DNA from: Streblospio benedicti | Lineage: Eukaryota > Annelida > Polychaeta > Spionida > Spionidae | Direction: 5' to 3' | Assembly: GCA_019095985.1 (NCBI GenBank) | Contig: CM032669.1 | Location: 8,904,569-8,968,568, forward strand | DNA length: 64,000 nucleotides | Part shown: positions 12,207 through 23,864 of the stretch, piece by piece | How positions within the stretch are numbered: the stretch's first letter is position 1 | Layout of the letters: every line of letters begins with the position of its first letter | Translations under genes and position numbers: made by a program | The notes under the pieces: model-generated | Databases searched by the model: none | Seen by the model: the letters and a program-made list of their open reading frames with translations, nothing else | What the model was told of the DNA's origin: nothing

Positions 12207-12965
12207 AGATCAGGTGGTGAGCTTCATATACAAGTGTTTGATTGAGCTGCCGACTTTATAGATGTAAACCTCTGTGTCTGTTTGGAAACAGTAGAAACTC
12301 TGCCCTGCATAGAACTGACAATGTCCGTGGCATTGTGCTTTTGTTTGCTGAGTAAGACTGCCCTCGTGTGTGTATGAGCTTAATTGACATCGACAACATA
12401 CATGTGGGTTTTACATTGTATTAGCCATATATTCATTGGTGCAAATGGAATAGAAATTGCATTATTTCAAACTCATATTAAACTTTCCTGCTCATGTAAA
12501 GATTGCTTTACTGGCATTTTTCACATCGATTGTTTTAAGACAAACCCCTTTATTGAACCCACAGCTCAACTGAGTATTTACATTTGCATTGTTACTTATT
12601 TGTTTTCTTAACACTGGTGTGTAAACAAGACACATATGACTAACGCGTGGATAACTTTTTTCTGATTTTATATGGACAAAAACCTTTTTTAGCAATTGAT
12701 GTCTAAATGCTGTATGAAATGTTTTCTTTTAACGCTATTTTTAATGGTGCGACAATATGACTGACTGTGAACTAAATCAATCACCATAAAACATTGAATG
12801 ATACATCATTTTTAACAGATTTCTAGGTTGCCTAATGAAACGTATCCGGCCTCCAACTGGACTATGACATTGATTAAACCTTTTGTATATCAATCAGACA
12901 TTACAAGGAGTCCTATACATGCTAATAGCAGGCTTAAACAAATCAAAACACCAGCACGGCCCTAC
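12207..12965. other. Unique part of ankyrin-gene intron 1
   Basis: This DNA lies between the tandem array and the exon 1 donor. It is AT-rich, with no repeat or conserved frame that I recognise. The donor on the minus strand is AAAG then GTAGGG, with GT at 12964-12965. Confidence 0.6.
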
Positions 12966-13158
12966 CTTTATCGTTCTTGACAGCTGGGGACACGCCATTG
13001 TCGAGAAGGAACTTGACCTTGTTGAACCTGCAGGCTCTGACGGCTTGAAAACACGAGTCGGCCAATTTTCGTCGCGACACCCCCGCTAGCTCTTCCTTCT
13101 GCTCATTTTGGCTCAATTTCTGTCGCAGCTTGTTTATCTCCGCTTCTTTTTTACTCAT
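12966..13158 (-). CDS. Ankyrin-repeat protein, exon 1 with start codon
   Basis: The first coding exon is read on the minus strand from ATG at 13158 (context GACAATGAG). It encodes 64 residues plus one base. Residues about 1-28 are charged and heptad-like (MSKKEAEINKLRQKLSQNEQ), so they may form a short coiled coil. Residues about 32-64 form the start of an ankyrin repeat: FQAVRACRFNKVKFLLDNGV followed by SPAVKNDKG. The exon ends in phase 1 at a GTAGGG donor and joins in frame with exon 2 at 2798-2955, where the repeat pattern continues. The match in phase, strand and repeat register is the main support. The protein probably acts through protein-protein contacts in the cytoplasm or nucleus; no more precise function can be read. 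Confidence 0.8.
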
Positions 13159-14062
13159 TGTCCCTAATCTGTGAATAATCAGAAGGATTACATGACACGC
13201 GCCTTGATAGGCCCTAATGATTTTCGGGCTTAGTTGGTGATGAGTGTGGCGCAGTTGCCGCTTTTTGTTGCGTCTTTATAGCTACAGGAAGCGTATGGAG
13301 CTTCTTCTTTTTTTATTTCTAAGGATGGTGCATATAAACTGGCCAAGGAGATGCTTGTATGTGGGCTGAGGGAGAAATACACGTTGGTGAAGCTACAATA
13401 TTTTAATGTATCATTCTAAACTTTGAATAGAATGCGTAGTTACACAGAATATCAGCAATACATGACATGATTAGAACGCGTTACTTGTTACACAAAACTA
13501 AAGTCATATCAGTGATATAGAAACAAATAGTAACTGTTCTCTGTTTCTATGTTTATCTAGACACTTTCAGCGTGAAATAAATATTTAAACATGCTCCAAA
13601 TGCCCCCTACTTTGTGTTTAGTGAGAATCGTTTTACTGTTGATTCATCTTGTAGCATATGGGCGATAGACCTATGGCAACCACTTTTTTTTATTCCTACA
13701 TGCATGCAGACGTAAATATGATTGAATCAAAGCAAATTATGTTAATCAAATTGTTGTGAAGGGCATTTGATGATACGTTTATCGATACTTTAATTATTCA
13801 TGAACAACACACTGTTGTTTGTTTTCTGATAAGAATGTATTTCAACGTATTTTGAATTATCATTCTGCAGTGGATATTATCAATGTAACTGCTGAACAGC
13901 ATTTTGATCTTAGTCACACTTACTATTGATAATTTCCTTCAGATTTTTCTTCTATTACATATCAATCCACATTGAAAACACTTTAAAGTTTGGCCCTAAG
14001 AGCCATTGTTTTGAAAACAATGGCCATTTCTTTTGGTGTAAGAGCCATTGTTTTTGTGGATC
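13159..14062. other. Upstream flank of the ankyrin gene
   Basis: The 5' flank of the minus-strand start codon should hold the gene's promoter and 5' UTR, but no clear TATA or initiator element stands out. A short palindrome (AGAGCCATTGTTTTGAAAACAATGGCC) lies near 14000; its left word is repeated near 14040. Confidence 0.4.
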
Positions 14063-14280
14063 CAAATGTGTTTATTTGCTTTGAATTCGGTGTAGCATGC
14101 ATTCTATTCACCTACTGTATATGAGAAGAATGCTCATGAGTTTCATTCGCAATTTAAGGTCATGCAAATGTGTTTATTTGCTTTGAATCAGTGACTCAAT
14201 GAATGTGTAGCATGCATTCTATTCACATACTGTATATGAGAAGAATGCTCATGAGTTTCATTCGCCACTTAAGGTCATGC
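14063..14280. repeat. Two-copy tandem repeat of about 102-116 bp
   Basis: Both copies begin CAAATGTGTTTATTTGCTTT and end TTTAAGGTCATG or CTTAAGGTCATG, with GTAGCATGCATTCTATTCAC and GAAGAATGCTCATGAGTTTC between. The second copy has an extra GTGACTCAATGAATG, a word that recurs once more near 14321. Confidence 0.85.
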
Positions 14281-14340
14281 ACTAGAAAGAGTTGTTTACA
14301 ATAATACTTAAGACATCCGTGACTCAATGAATGCTTGAAT

Positions 14341-14468
14341 GCTTTCTTTTACGGCTGTATTATTAATAATATGGACAGTTTTTGTTCTACAGTTTAATTT
14401 TGAGATCAAAATTAAACTTTAGAACAAAAACTTTTCATATTATTAATAATACAGCCGTAAAAGAAAGC
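14341..14468. mobile_element. Hairpin element, 128 bp
   Basis: GCTTTCTTTTACGGCTGTAT at the left is mirrored by ATACAGCCGTAAAAGAAAGC at the right. The arms of about 60 bp meet near TTTTGAGATCAAAA. It is non-coding and probably a miniature inverted-repeat or foldback element. Confidence 0.85.
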
Positions 14469-16254
14469 AATACACCATCGACAATGAGACCTAGTGACCT
14501 AGTGTAGGCCAAATATACAGAATATTTAATAACACAGACATTGCCATTATTAGTTAAATCATCGCAGTCACGGTTAAAATCCCTACCATTGTAGTTTTAT
14601 TCAAAACACCAATAGCTAATAAAAACGCGAAATATAGACACCATTGTTGGACAGCAGTGAAGTGAAATTAAACGCTTCCCCTGAACTTACTCTCCATGGA
14701 GCAATCCAAATAGGAAGCCCGGAGTGCACTGAGTAACTGTGTATCTTTACAGACGACCAGACCCACCCAATTATTGAAATGCCCTCTTCTTTGCGGACCC
14801 ACGATTCAATAAACGAGTTCTTTAACACAATGCTGATTTGTAGAATGTCCTAATGTAATAATAGAGCCGATAACGGTAATGTTGGAGTGGTGTTCTGATT
14901 TATTTAGATGAGCCGAAATAGCAAGGACAGTGCCGCCCACCTCATTTTCTCTGTTTAACCAGTGTTGCTGTTACTTTCGGTGTAACTATTCTGCAAGTTG
15001 TACAATGTACATATAATAATGAATTTGTCATTCACCATAATTGTTCGTGGCATTCTTGTTTGAACGTTTCATTAATTCCATAGTGCTATTTCTAGTTAAA
15101 ACAAGGTATGAAACTCATGAACACAGATTAAACAATAATAGTAGCCCACGGCCCCTGATAAAAATTTAGCCAATCTTTTATGATGTTAACATGTCACTCC
15201 TAAAAAAGTGGTCTGATACCCAGAATGCGACCTTTAGAAGCCGGTCCTGGCTAAAATAACACAACTCAGGGGTAATCAACGGCACCATTTGAACTCCTCT
15301 TTACCTACCGTTCTATGTTGGACATTTAAAATCATATTCAACACTATAAAACGTATAGTTTTGTGTAATCCATGCGTATTAACAACTGTGATTATCTACA
15401 TATATCTGCAAATCACAGTGTTTAAAATAACTCTAATAAAATACTTGCAATTTAGTCTATAATATCAAGAATTTTAGGTATCCACTCCTGCCCTGCCCGT
15501 ATCCCCTCTGTATGCACTCACCAATTGTCTATATCCTGCGCACCATAAAACACCATGAACTTTTATCGACAGCCCCAAAAGTCTTCAGCCAGGATTGTGT
15601 AACATATCGAATGCTCCTGCTGAGTCCTTTGTAGCAGCGTAACGCAAACTGAAAACCACCTGCACAGACGAACAAACAAGTGAGAGTTGTTAAATGGATT
15701 ATATTAAATTTCTATTAATCCTGGCTGCAAATACATCCTTGTTTTCACAGAAGTATTTGTCAAGACACTAAAGATCCAACACTCTGGCCACCAGTGTTGT
15801 CTGTTCAGGATTAATGTAGATAAAGGTTTTCAGGAGTTCAATAGAAGGCGTAGCGATCTTGATCCACACAGACTAACTAATGTTTTAATGTTTGCCACCA
15901 ACCATATTTATACATTGCACTAATCATTCAAAATTACAACACTGTAGTCGGGCGTGGGGAGACCAAACAAAACTGCTCAATCGATTTGGTCGCTCTTAAA
16001 TGGCATTACTGAAACACATTATCAACTCAAAGCAGGCAATTGCACTTTAATAAATGTATACATTATTGAGTAATTTGGCTAGCTTTAGGGCATTTGAGAG
16101 TGAAATGTTTGCAGCAATGCGTGGCAGTGAAATGTGCCGCCGACATGCGACTGGGGTGTTGTGTGGGAGCGCTCAATGCCGTATTTTCTTTGAATTTAAT
16201 GAGTAGTTTTTCTAAACGTGAGCACAAAATATGAACCTAGCTTATCACAAGGCC
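14469..16254. other. Gene-free spacer
   Basis: No repeat family shared with the rest of the window and no exon-like frame was recognised. The DNA is AT-rich with scattered short frames. Confidence 0.5.
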
Positions 16255-16350
16255 TTTGAATGTTTATATCTATTAGAGCTAGAGGCTGTCACAATTGTAC
16301 TTGCTTTTCATCTTTGCACTTGATATATGGTTTATATGAGCGGGTTTTTT
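16255..16350 (-). repeat. Dispersed repeat shared with 60140-60235
   Basis: On the minus strand it reads ATATCAAGTGCAAAGATGAA ... GACAGCCTCTAGCTCTAATAGATATAA, matching the plus strand at 60140-60235 with modest divergence. It appears to be a short piece of an unidentified interspersed element. Confidence 0.6.
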
Positions 16351-16692
16351 TTTGTAACAATACAAGTAAAAACTATTGGAACTGTCATTGTTTTGATATC
16401 TACTAAATAAATATGGAAAAACTATAAGATATAAGGTCTTTTGAAAGACTAATATGAACCTTTTTAGCCTCCCACTGGACTTGGGCGAAATGAAGCCACC
16501 AGCGGAAGTATGTATAAGACTTGTTTATTCTGTTTCTTTCTGCTGCTAGAGTCATGGTGTTCTTTCCTGACAGATCGAGAAGCAGCAACTGTATGCTGCA
16601 GCATTAGCCTTGTTCTACGGAAACCTTATTTCAAATAAAATAGAACAATGATATGACATTTTCAAAGACAATATCATATATCAGAAAGATAA

Positions 16693-17037
16693 ATGGCTTC
16701 GTTTCGCTGTGAGTGTCAAGCAGTTGGTATTTTGTTTAGCACTGTAACTGGCTGTGAACCAGCAAGTAATTCCCATCATAGCGGAAATAAGGGCAGTTGT
16801 AGAAAGCAGGCCCACTGGATAAAATCCGTCAGTACCAACTCCTTTTTCTATGATGAACCCAAAGATGTCAACTGTGCGTGTGTAAAGTTCTGCGCTAAAC
16901 AAATCTATATACCAGCTTATACCCGTTGGGACGCAAAGCCAATAGCGGGCAATCAAGTATCACGCCTTATTTCTGATGTAAAATCCGCCCATATCCCTAA
17001 CCCGCCCACTATTCAACAACAGATATTGTTTGTATAG
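16693..17037 (+). CDS. Unrecognised 114-codon open frame, doubtful
   Basis: This is a complete ATG-to-stop frame. The predicted peptide has several cysteines (FRCECQAVG, GSCRKQ, VNCACVKFCAKQ) but no signal peptide, membrane segment or domain that I know. Splice sites, a polyadenylation context and codon bias do not distinguish it from chance. The opposite strand is also open over part of the span with a hydrophobic stretch, so even the strand is uncertain. It could be a remnant exon or transposon piece. Confidence 0.15.
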   Translation: MASFRCECQAVGILFSTVTGCEPASNSHHSGNKGSCRKQAHWIKSVSTNSFFYDEPKDVNCACVKFCAKQIYIPAYTRWDAKPIAGNQVSRLISDVKSAHIPNPPTIQQQILFV

Positions 17038-17831
17038 TACGGGTCTTAGTACATTTGTATAGAAATACCTATAGCATGTTCAAATCATGGGCGAAACTTT
17101 CCAAAATTGGCTAGGAGTACTTTAAGTTATAGAGTGCACGAATAGATAATATTGGAACACTTGATTGCACTGAAAACTTAATCATCTCCTAAGTATCAAG
17201 TATGATACGGAGACAGAATTGTTTATAGCCCTGTAACACTGAAGTAACATAATTACACAGGTGTTCTCATTGCAGAGGTGGTCCTAATTGACGGTTCAAC
17301 TGCACACAAACCCCAAGTGGCAAAATGGCCGTAATGCCTAATACTATTATGTGCATTGGCAGATTAGAAGTTGAATCCATGTGACGTTTTTAAGACGTCA
17401 AATGACTCCAAGATGGCGCTCTTCGTCTGCTATTTTTCTTTACAACACGCACCAAAATTAGAGTAGATCATGAATTGAATCAATACTTTCGTGTTGTGAT
17501 CCTTCCAGTTAAAATAAAACATTGAAACATGAATATGGACTTACTTGTAGCGGGACTGGAGGGAATTAAATACGGGTAAAATGAGAAGATATATGATGAA
17601 CAGAAGGAGGGAGAGTGGGCAGCATTATTATTCCTGCTGTTGTCCAGCCGTAATAAGCCGTGAGCTGGCGCAGATGTGTGTGGTCCTCGAGCCGCCGGCG
17701 CGGATATGAGGTGTCCCAGACGACAATACTCTCGTAGTACTTTAATGTGGCCCCAGCTGGCGCTGTGCTTTAACACACACCCTGACAGGATAATTGTATC
17801 TTTGAGGATGACATATTGTATTTTAGTGCTT

Positions 17832-18562
17832 CATGGTGTGTCACACAAACTGATAATGGCCTTATAATTCGATGTGCATACATTTTGATACTCACGATGT
17901 TGATGAGTTTTGCAATGTTGTTGCATTACTGATTTTGTGGATCACTTTTCAAACATTTATATTCGTGTTAGAATGGTATAAATTTGACAGGCTGAAGTAG
18001 ACAATGTATTGTTTTTAAAGCAATGCCTTTAAGCAACACTATTGTTTTAACAGACGAATTAGAGTACGCAAATTGTGTGCACACAATACAGGTTAATAAT
18101 TATTGCATTAGTAACTACAATGAATCTAATTGCTACTAAAAATTATGTTTTAACGCATTATGAACAGTAATGCGCTCTAAAAATTTATTTTCTAGATCTA
18201 CGGCAGCACCTGCCGGTAGACATAGTTAATGTTTGTTTTGAAATGCAGTATTCCGTCGATACATTGCTATATACTATATAATATCCAAAATCATGCCCTA
18301 TGAATAACAAGTATTTTCGTACATTAGATTAGTGTATTTACAAATAACCAATGAAGTAAACAGCAGCATTAATAACTTAAGCAAATGTATGGAAAAACAA
18401 TCTCACAATTGCAAGATTGTAGAAAGTATTTCGAAATAATCACACGTATTGAAAATCATCCACAACGGCCCCACCGAATAGGTACACACATGCGCGCATA
18501 AATGCCATAGGGCCGCATGTCTACACCTTTAAAATGGTGTATATCGAAATCTAGACTGATCA
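17832..18562 (+). mobile_element. LINE-related 3' element, variant B, with 31-bp target duplication
   Basis: A segment of about 731 bp shares GATGTGCATACATTTTGATA, TTTATATTCGTGTTAGAATG and the core from the AACGCATT..AATGCG hairpin to TATCGAAATCTAGACTG with copies at 22035 and 28590. It is flanked by direct repeats of 31 bp (17801-17831 and 18563-18593, three mismatches), good evidence that these are the insertion boundaries. It has no open frame. The 3' end is shorter than in sister copies. Confidence 0.75.
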
Positions 18563-18679
18563 TTTGAGGGTGTCATATTGCATTTTAGTGCTTGAAATAA
18601 GTCTTCATGTACATGTACTTGCCTATGTGCAGCATTGTAGTTACATGGAGATATATTGTGCTTTGTATTGCATGCATTG

Positions 18680-18861
18680 TACAGTTGAACCTCCAATTAA
18701 GACCACCTCTCTATTGAGACCACCTCTATAATAAGACCACTTTTCACAGTCCCAAACCTTCGTTAGCTATTAAAATGAACCGCTGTATAGAGACCCCTCT
18801 CTCTATTGAGACCACCTAACACTGGTCCCAAAGGTGGTCCTAATAGAGAGGTTCTACTGTA
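18680..18861. mobile_element. TA-flanked miniature element (mariner-type ends)
   Basis: The ends are TACAGTTGAACCTCC and GAGGTTCTACTGTA, giving inverted repeats CAGTNGAACCTC bounded by TA. The interior repeats GAGACCACCTCTNTATTGAGACC-like words, as is common in non-autonomous Tc1/mariner relatives. It is 182 bp and non-coding. A second copy is at 41728-41879. Confidence 0.8.
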
Positions 18862-19879
18862 CTCGTGCTTTATTCATATTTTAAAAGCTAGATATCACTG
18901 TTGAAATATCCTTATCTACCTCCTTGCTCATTATTGGCGATATATGCATTGCCCGCAAACCTTTTTGAGCTGTTTACATCTGCACACAGGCGCTTTTATA
19001 TAGCACACCCCATACAAAGATGACCACTTCTCCAAAGTAACCGTATTCCGTTACACACATACCCCTGTTTCAAATCTCCATATCATTTTCCAATTGGACT
19101 GCGCGCGCCTGTAAATTCGGCGGGCAGACGAGACCTACACTGTGCCCACCCCACTGGCAATTGGCAGGTGCTTAGCACGTGAAAAGACGCTTTGCACCTC
19201 TAATTCCCGCCTATGTTACGGACACCAGATATATGTGAAAGTGAATACCCCTTGCAAACTAGCTTTCATGTGTATGGGATCTACTTTCTAATAGAAGTCT
19301 CTCGCAGGAGATGAATCTATGGAGACAGCGTATTTTGCACATAATCTAACAACGGTAATGACTTTCTGGTCATGCCAAATGGAGGTTAATGCCTCGGCGT
19401 ATATTGGGTTTGGGAAGGTGAATATGATTATCTGTTTGCCAGTGTTCATGGTGCAGTATATCATGGGCAGTTTGTAAAAAGGGTGCTGAGGATATTCCGC
19501 AAGCTTTAGACGAGTTAGATAGGCCAGGAATCCTCCTCGCATAATATTGTGGTGGTGTTTTTGTTTGCATTTTACTGCACACGGTTATGTTGTGCCTGAC
19601 ATGTACTCTGTGGCATGGGCGTTGTGACATACAATGGATATGAGTCGTGAGTTGAGCATATGTCATCGTGTGGCCACAGTAATTACTCACTGACAACAGA
19701 GGACAGTGCGGGCCCTTGGGGGTGGGTGGGGGGTCTTCGGCTCACTTGCATTGTTCACAAATCAGTTGAGCTTAGTAAGGAGTAGAAAGCTTATTTATAT
19801 ACAGCTTTATTGTTTTATTGCTTGTCACAGCATATAAGCTTAAATTTTAAACAAGAGGGCAATTAGCGAGTAGTTGTGT
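18862..19879. other. Gene-free spacer
   Basis: No repeat family or exon recognised. A 108-codon minus-strand frame and an overlapping one (19288-19696) lack any domain signature, and I treat them as chance. Confidence 0.45.
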
Positions 19880-20215
19880 GCTTTTGTGGCCGACTGGATA
19901 GGAAATTGGACTCGTGACTTGGTCGTGAGTTGGGTTCCCGGTCGGGTCTAGTGATGGGTGTTGAGCGAACTCATCCCTAAATAGTTCCACATTGCTCCGT
20001 GGCACCTACACGTTAATTAGGTACTGGTCAATGAGTTGAAAGAGTGCGTGAGTGGTTAGCATTTTGCGCTGAATGTGCTGGCGATGCAAGTTTGTGGGAA
20101 ATGATAAATTGCTGATCTTTGAGTGTGCCAATGACCTGGTTCAAAATGTCAAGTCATGAGAGCACATTGGAATCAGGACTATAAACCACCGCACTTACAT
20201 TAATTTACTGACATT
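19880..20215 (+). mobile_element. tRNA-derived SINE, old copy
   Basis: The head reads GTGGCCGACTGGATAGGAAA, then GAGTTGGGTTCCCGGTCGGG (box B degraded), then the body words GGGTGTTGAGCGAACTCATC, CTCCGTGGCACCTACACGTT and CCAATGACCTGGTTC, ending in TATAAACCACCGCACTTACAT. It is divergent from the copy at 34421. Confidence 0.75.
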
Positions 20216-20790
20216 TCCATTATGCACGAGTCTTCACATGAGGCCATTGTGTCTTTAATGATGCACAAAGCACTTTGTTTGCACTTGTTTTTTTTCATAG
20301 CCATTGAAACGCTCAAAGTGTTTAGATGACAAATATATAAATGGACCCTGTAGCCGTGCCCATTTGGGGCAATGTGCAAAGCACTCAGGAGTTGTTTTAC
20401 ATTGAAATATACATATAAGCTTTAACCATTACCTCCGAAAGCACTATTTTAGAGCAGTTCGTGTACAACACTCTTATTTTTCAGTGGTAAAAAAGTCATC
20501 CATTCCTTTATATTTATGTAAAATAGAAAAAAAAAGAAATTAGAATCAATATAAGTTAGCATCCATTTAAGAAATTAAACATATATACCTTAACCTCAAA
20601 TGTGGAAATATACCACCATCTGCTCTAGATATATATGCTGCCACGTGACACACTTCTCTACCAAGAACAAACAGAACAATCACATTAGGACAAAGAACTA
20701 ATTATGTTGCATACTTTTAAATCAGTGACATAGCATTTTTATGGTAGCAGCTGTGACACTGTCGTGTTAAGTTGGCAATGGCAGTCAAAT

Positions 20791-20802
20791 CTTTTTCTTT
20801 CT

Positions 20803-20834
<32 letters not shown>

Positions 20835-20876
20835 TGTCTTTTTTTCATTTTTTTTTTTTTATTTTTTTTTTTTATT
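20791..20876. repeat. T-rich low-complexity tract
   Basis: About 85 bp of almost pure T with rare C, G and A. Read on the other strand it could be the poly(A) tail of an old retroposed sequence, but nothing recognisable precedes it. Confidence 0.8.
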
Positions 20877-22034
20877 GGGAGGGGGTTCTAATATGTACAA
20901 TAGTATAAAATAATATCACAAAATCTAAATAAACCGCCCTACGTCTTCTAAACTAATGTTTCTCGAAGAAATGAGGACAAAATAAAAGTTTTAGGTAATA
21001 GGATGTTAAAGAAAATGTTCCATAGCTTTTGAATATATATTTTCAATGAAGACTCTGCATAAATATAAATGGCATGTCGGTAAGAAATGTTTCCACACAA
21101 AGCTATATAAGTCGGAGTTGTGGGAGTAATAGCTCACAATTACATCTGCTGACATTAAGAAACACAAAGGCATGTACGATACAGAAGAGGAGTCTTTGAA
21201 ATACATCTTCAAATAGATTTCATCACCACCAGCAACACATGTACATTTTTTTGCACTCAATACGCCTTTTGGTGTGTTCTCTGGTACCTAATTACATCAT
21301 GTGTACAATTGATGTATGTAATTCGAACAGAATATTTAGTAACGTATCTAACTGGATTATCTGGATGATAGAAAATAAACTTGCAACGCGATATTAGCAC
21401 TATGGATGTTACTAACTCTGTGATACGCTTGTCACATGTGTAACCCACCCCCGCTTGATGTAAAAAATGTATCCCCAAATTTCACATAGACTATGATAGC
21501 TCCAGGTACTCTAGAAGGCTCAGACGATAAGAAAACATATTGTCAGCCTTTTCATGGTGCCTCGAGTGCATTTTATATGACCGTCTGCAATATAACGCTC
21601 TATGAGCATTCAAATGGACTGGATGAAAAGACGGTCTCATGGGACCATTCGGAAATAGCAAGGCATAACACAGGAACATCTTTATGGACATCGTCAGCAA
21701 GGCCACCTTTAAGCAGAAAGTCTGAGTTAGGCCTCCAGATTACTCAGGAAAGCAATAAGATGATCCAGATCAACGACTCAATCATCCATATATCGGGAGC
21801 CCACAAGCCGGATAAATCAAAATCACTTCTCCAATGAAGTGATAACATTTTATTAGGCCAGAACCAGGCAGAAGTGTGCCATTTCCTCCAAGGAAACAGC
21901 ATTAATCATGGAGCATCATGAACAACCCAACTGTTTGGAACAGATGCTTCTGTTTCATGCTTCCATTGCTACAGATTTAACAACAGCACTTGGTGACACT
22001 TACGGTTTCATCTGTCATGGCCCGTTAGAGACCC
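20877..22034. other. Gene-free spacer with one unrecognised frame
   Basis: A 114-codon plus-strand frame at 21493-21837 has no domain, membrane segment or splice context I can identify, and the opposite strand is open too. No shared repeat was found in this stretch. Confidence 0.4.
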
Positions 22035-22780
22035 TTAAATAGGGTATCCCACAAAGCGATGGTGGCCTTATAATTCAATGTGCATACATTTTGATACTCA
22101 CGGTGTTGGTGCGTTTTGCAATGTTGTGCATTACTGATTTTGTGGACCACTTTTCAAACATTTATATTCGTGTTAGAATGTCATAAATATGGCAGGATGA
22201 AGTAGACAATGTATTCTTTATAAGGCAAGTTTTGACAGACGAATTAGAGTATGCAAATTGTGTGCACCAACATAATACAGGTTAATGATTATTGCAGCAG
22301 CAACTACAACGAATCAAATTGTTACTATAAACTATATTTTTTACGCATTGGGACATTAATGCGTTCTAAAATTTATATTCTAGATCTACGCAGCAATTGC
22401 CAGGTAGACAGAGTGCATAATAGTATTCCTGTGTTCCGGTGATACATTGCTACACATCTATACTATATAATATCCGAAATCCTGTCCTTTTTTAATCATT
22501 AGTATTTTCGTACATTAGTGTGTTTGCATATAACCAATGAAGTAAAAAGCAGTATCAATAATTTAAGCAAGATCTATAGAAACAATCTCACAATTGCAAG
22601 TTTGTAGAAAGTATTTCGAAATATTCACACGTATTGAAAATTATGCATAACGGCCCCACCAAATAGTTACACACATGCGCACACATGTCATAGGACAGCA
22701 TGTCTACATCTTTAAAATTGTGTATATCTAGATCTAGACTGATAATTTTCAGTCCTATTTTCTATAGATAAATCGTCCAA
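22035..22780 (+). mobile_element. LINE-related 3' element, variant B
   Basis: Begins around TATCCCACAAAGCGATGGTG and shares the variant B start (AATGTGCATACATTTTGATA), the ACGCATT..AATGCG hairpin, AACAATCTCACAATTGCAAG, and the 3' words ATCTAGATCTAGACTGAT and CTATTTTCTATAGATAAA. It has no open frame. Its 3' boundary extends further than the copy at 17832. Confidence 0.75.
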
Positions 22781-23231
22781 AAGCAGCAAACAAGGCCAGA
22801 GTTAAGCAGAAAGAACCAGAAGAGCGCCATTCCTTACCGAACTAGCAAAATCACTCCAAATTCGAGTCCAGAACCCACACGATCCAAATAGAAATGGCTC
22901 TAAGTTTCTAACGTCTTCTTGAGCATCTGAGACTATCATCGTCTATGTGAAATTGGGGATTTAGTAGTCACTTGTACTGACCACTCATTTCCTGCTGAGA
23001 CTTAAATGAATTCAACATACAAACTGTAAGAATACATCAAAGAAAGATGCGGTGTTTCAAGGCACTTTGATTGGGCTTATGTTGTCTACAGCCGTACGCG
23101 TCACCCAGACCGAACCAGAACTAAACAGCAGAGGTTAGCACGTGACAATAAAAGAAGTCAGTAAGTAGTGCACAAAGAGTCTAACCTATTGGACAGACAA
23201 ATCTTAGAGTCAATAACTTTTCGTAACACTA

Positions 23232-23353
23232 TAGTAAAGAAAGGATGAAATCCTTACTCAGATGCTTCTTTTGAACGAAGACGAATGTTGTCCGAAATGT
23301 CTTCGTTCAAAAGAAGCATCTGAGTAAGGATTTTTTTTATCCTTTCTTTACTA
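23232..23353. mobile_element. Hairpin element, 122 bp
   Basis: TAGTAAAGAAAGGAT and ATCCTTTCTTTACTA end the element; the inner arms (CCTTACTCAGATGCTTCTTT and its complement) pair almost perfectly. It abuts a possible coding exon: its right arm supplies the pyrimidine-rich tract and most of the CTAG that would act as splice acceptor at 23351-23354. Confidence 0.85.
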
Positions 23354-23354
23354 G

Positions 23355-23538
23355 GCCTATGATGAATCCAGATGCTAAGAAATCTCTACTAGATAACACC
23401 CGTAAGACTGTTGAGAACATGAACAGAGATGAAGGAGCTTACCAATTATCCCACGCCTATGATAACCTTCTGAGACCTAAGACAGCCCAAAACTACAGAG
23501 CCCCCCGACCCCGACCCCCCTCCCACAACAAATACTGA
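23355..23538 (+). CDS. Candidate last coding exon, unknown protein
   Basis: A pyrimidine tract followed by TTACTAG gives a good acceptor, with AG at 23353-23354. An open frame then runs to TGA at 23536-23538. The peptide is hydrophilic and exon-like: MMNPDAKKSLLDNTRK, then DEGAYQLSHAYDNLLRPK, then a Pro/Arg-rich tail ending HNKY. I do not recognise the family. No upstream exon could be tied to it with confidence; a possible acceptor at about 23090 (TCTACAG) is only a guess. A hairpin element forms the acceptor region. It could also be a decayed retrocopy. Confidence 0.3.
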
Positions 23539-23727
23539 CTGACCTCTTTTACCGTCACGTGCTGCCATCTGGTGACAGAAAAAGCAAGTGTCAGAAGATG
23601 GACATTGAACATATTCAGACAATAAGTTGTTAATGGATTTATCACAAAATCGGGTAATATGTCTATAAACAGAAGAGGCCCGGCTTGGCCCTGACAGAAA
23701 CCCGATGAACGCCAGTCATCGGAATAC

Positions 23728-23864
23728 CTAACAATGCCACCTCGCCACATTGGGACTCTCACGATGGGGTGTACGGCGTAGAGCCGCTGCCGCACGCTGC
23801 CACACACACAGCCCGAGATGCTCACCATCAAGACGAGAACAAAACCCAGCAGAATCACGTCCAT
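23728..23864 (-). CDS. Candidate first exon with signal peptide, unknown protein
   Basis: Read on the minus strand from ATG at 23864, the frame gives a typical signal sequence (MDVILLGFVLVLMVSISGCV), then CGSVRQRLYAVHPIVRVPMW. A possible donor (TTAG then GTATTC) follows after 45 residues and two bases. The segment is GC-rich compared with its flanks, as are the other exons in this window. No second exon was identified and no protein family is recognised. A longer in-frame read beyond the donor looks like intron. It may start a secreted or membrane protein, or be a chance hydrophobic frame. Confidence 0.25.

Noticed and set aside
18680-18861. Structured RNA gene suggested by strong internal pairing
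   Set aside because: The pairing comes from terminal inverted repeats flanked by TA and the sequence is multicopy, so a miniature transposon explains it.
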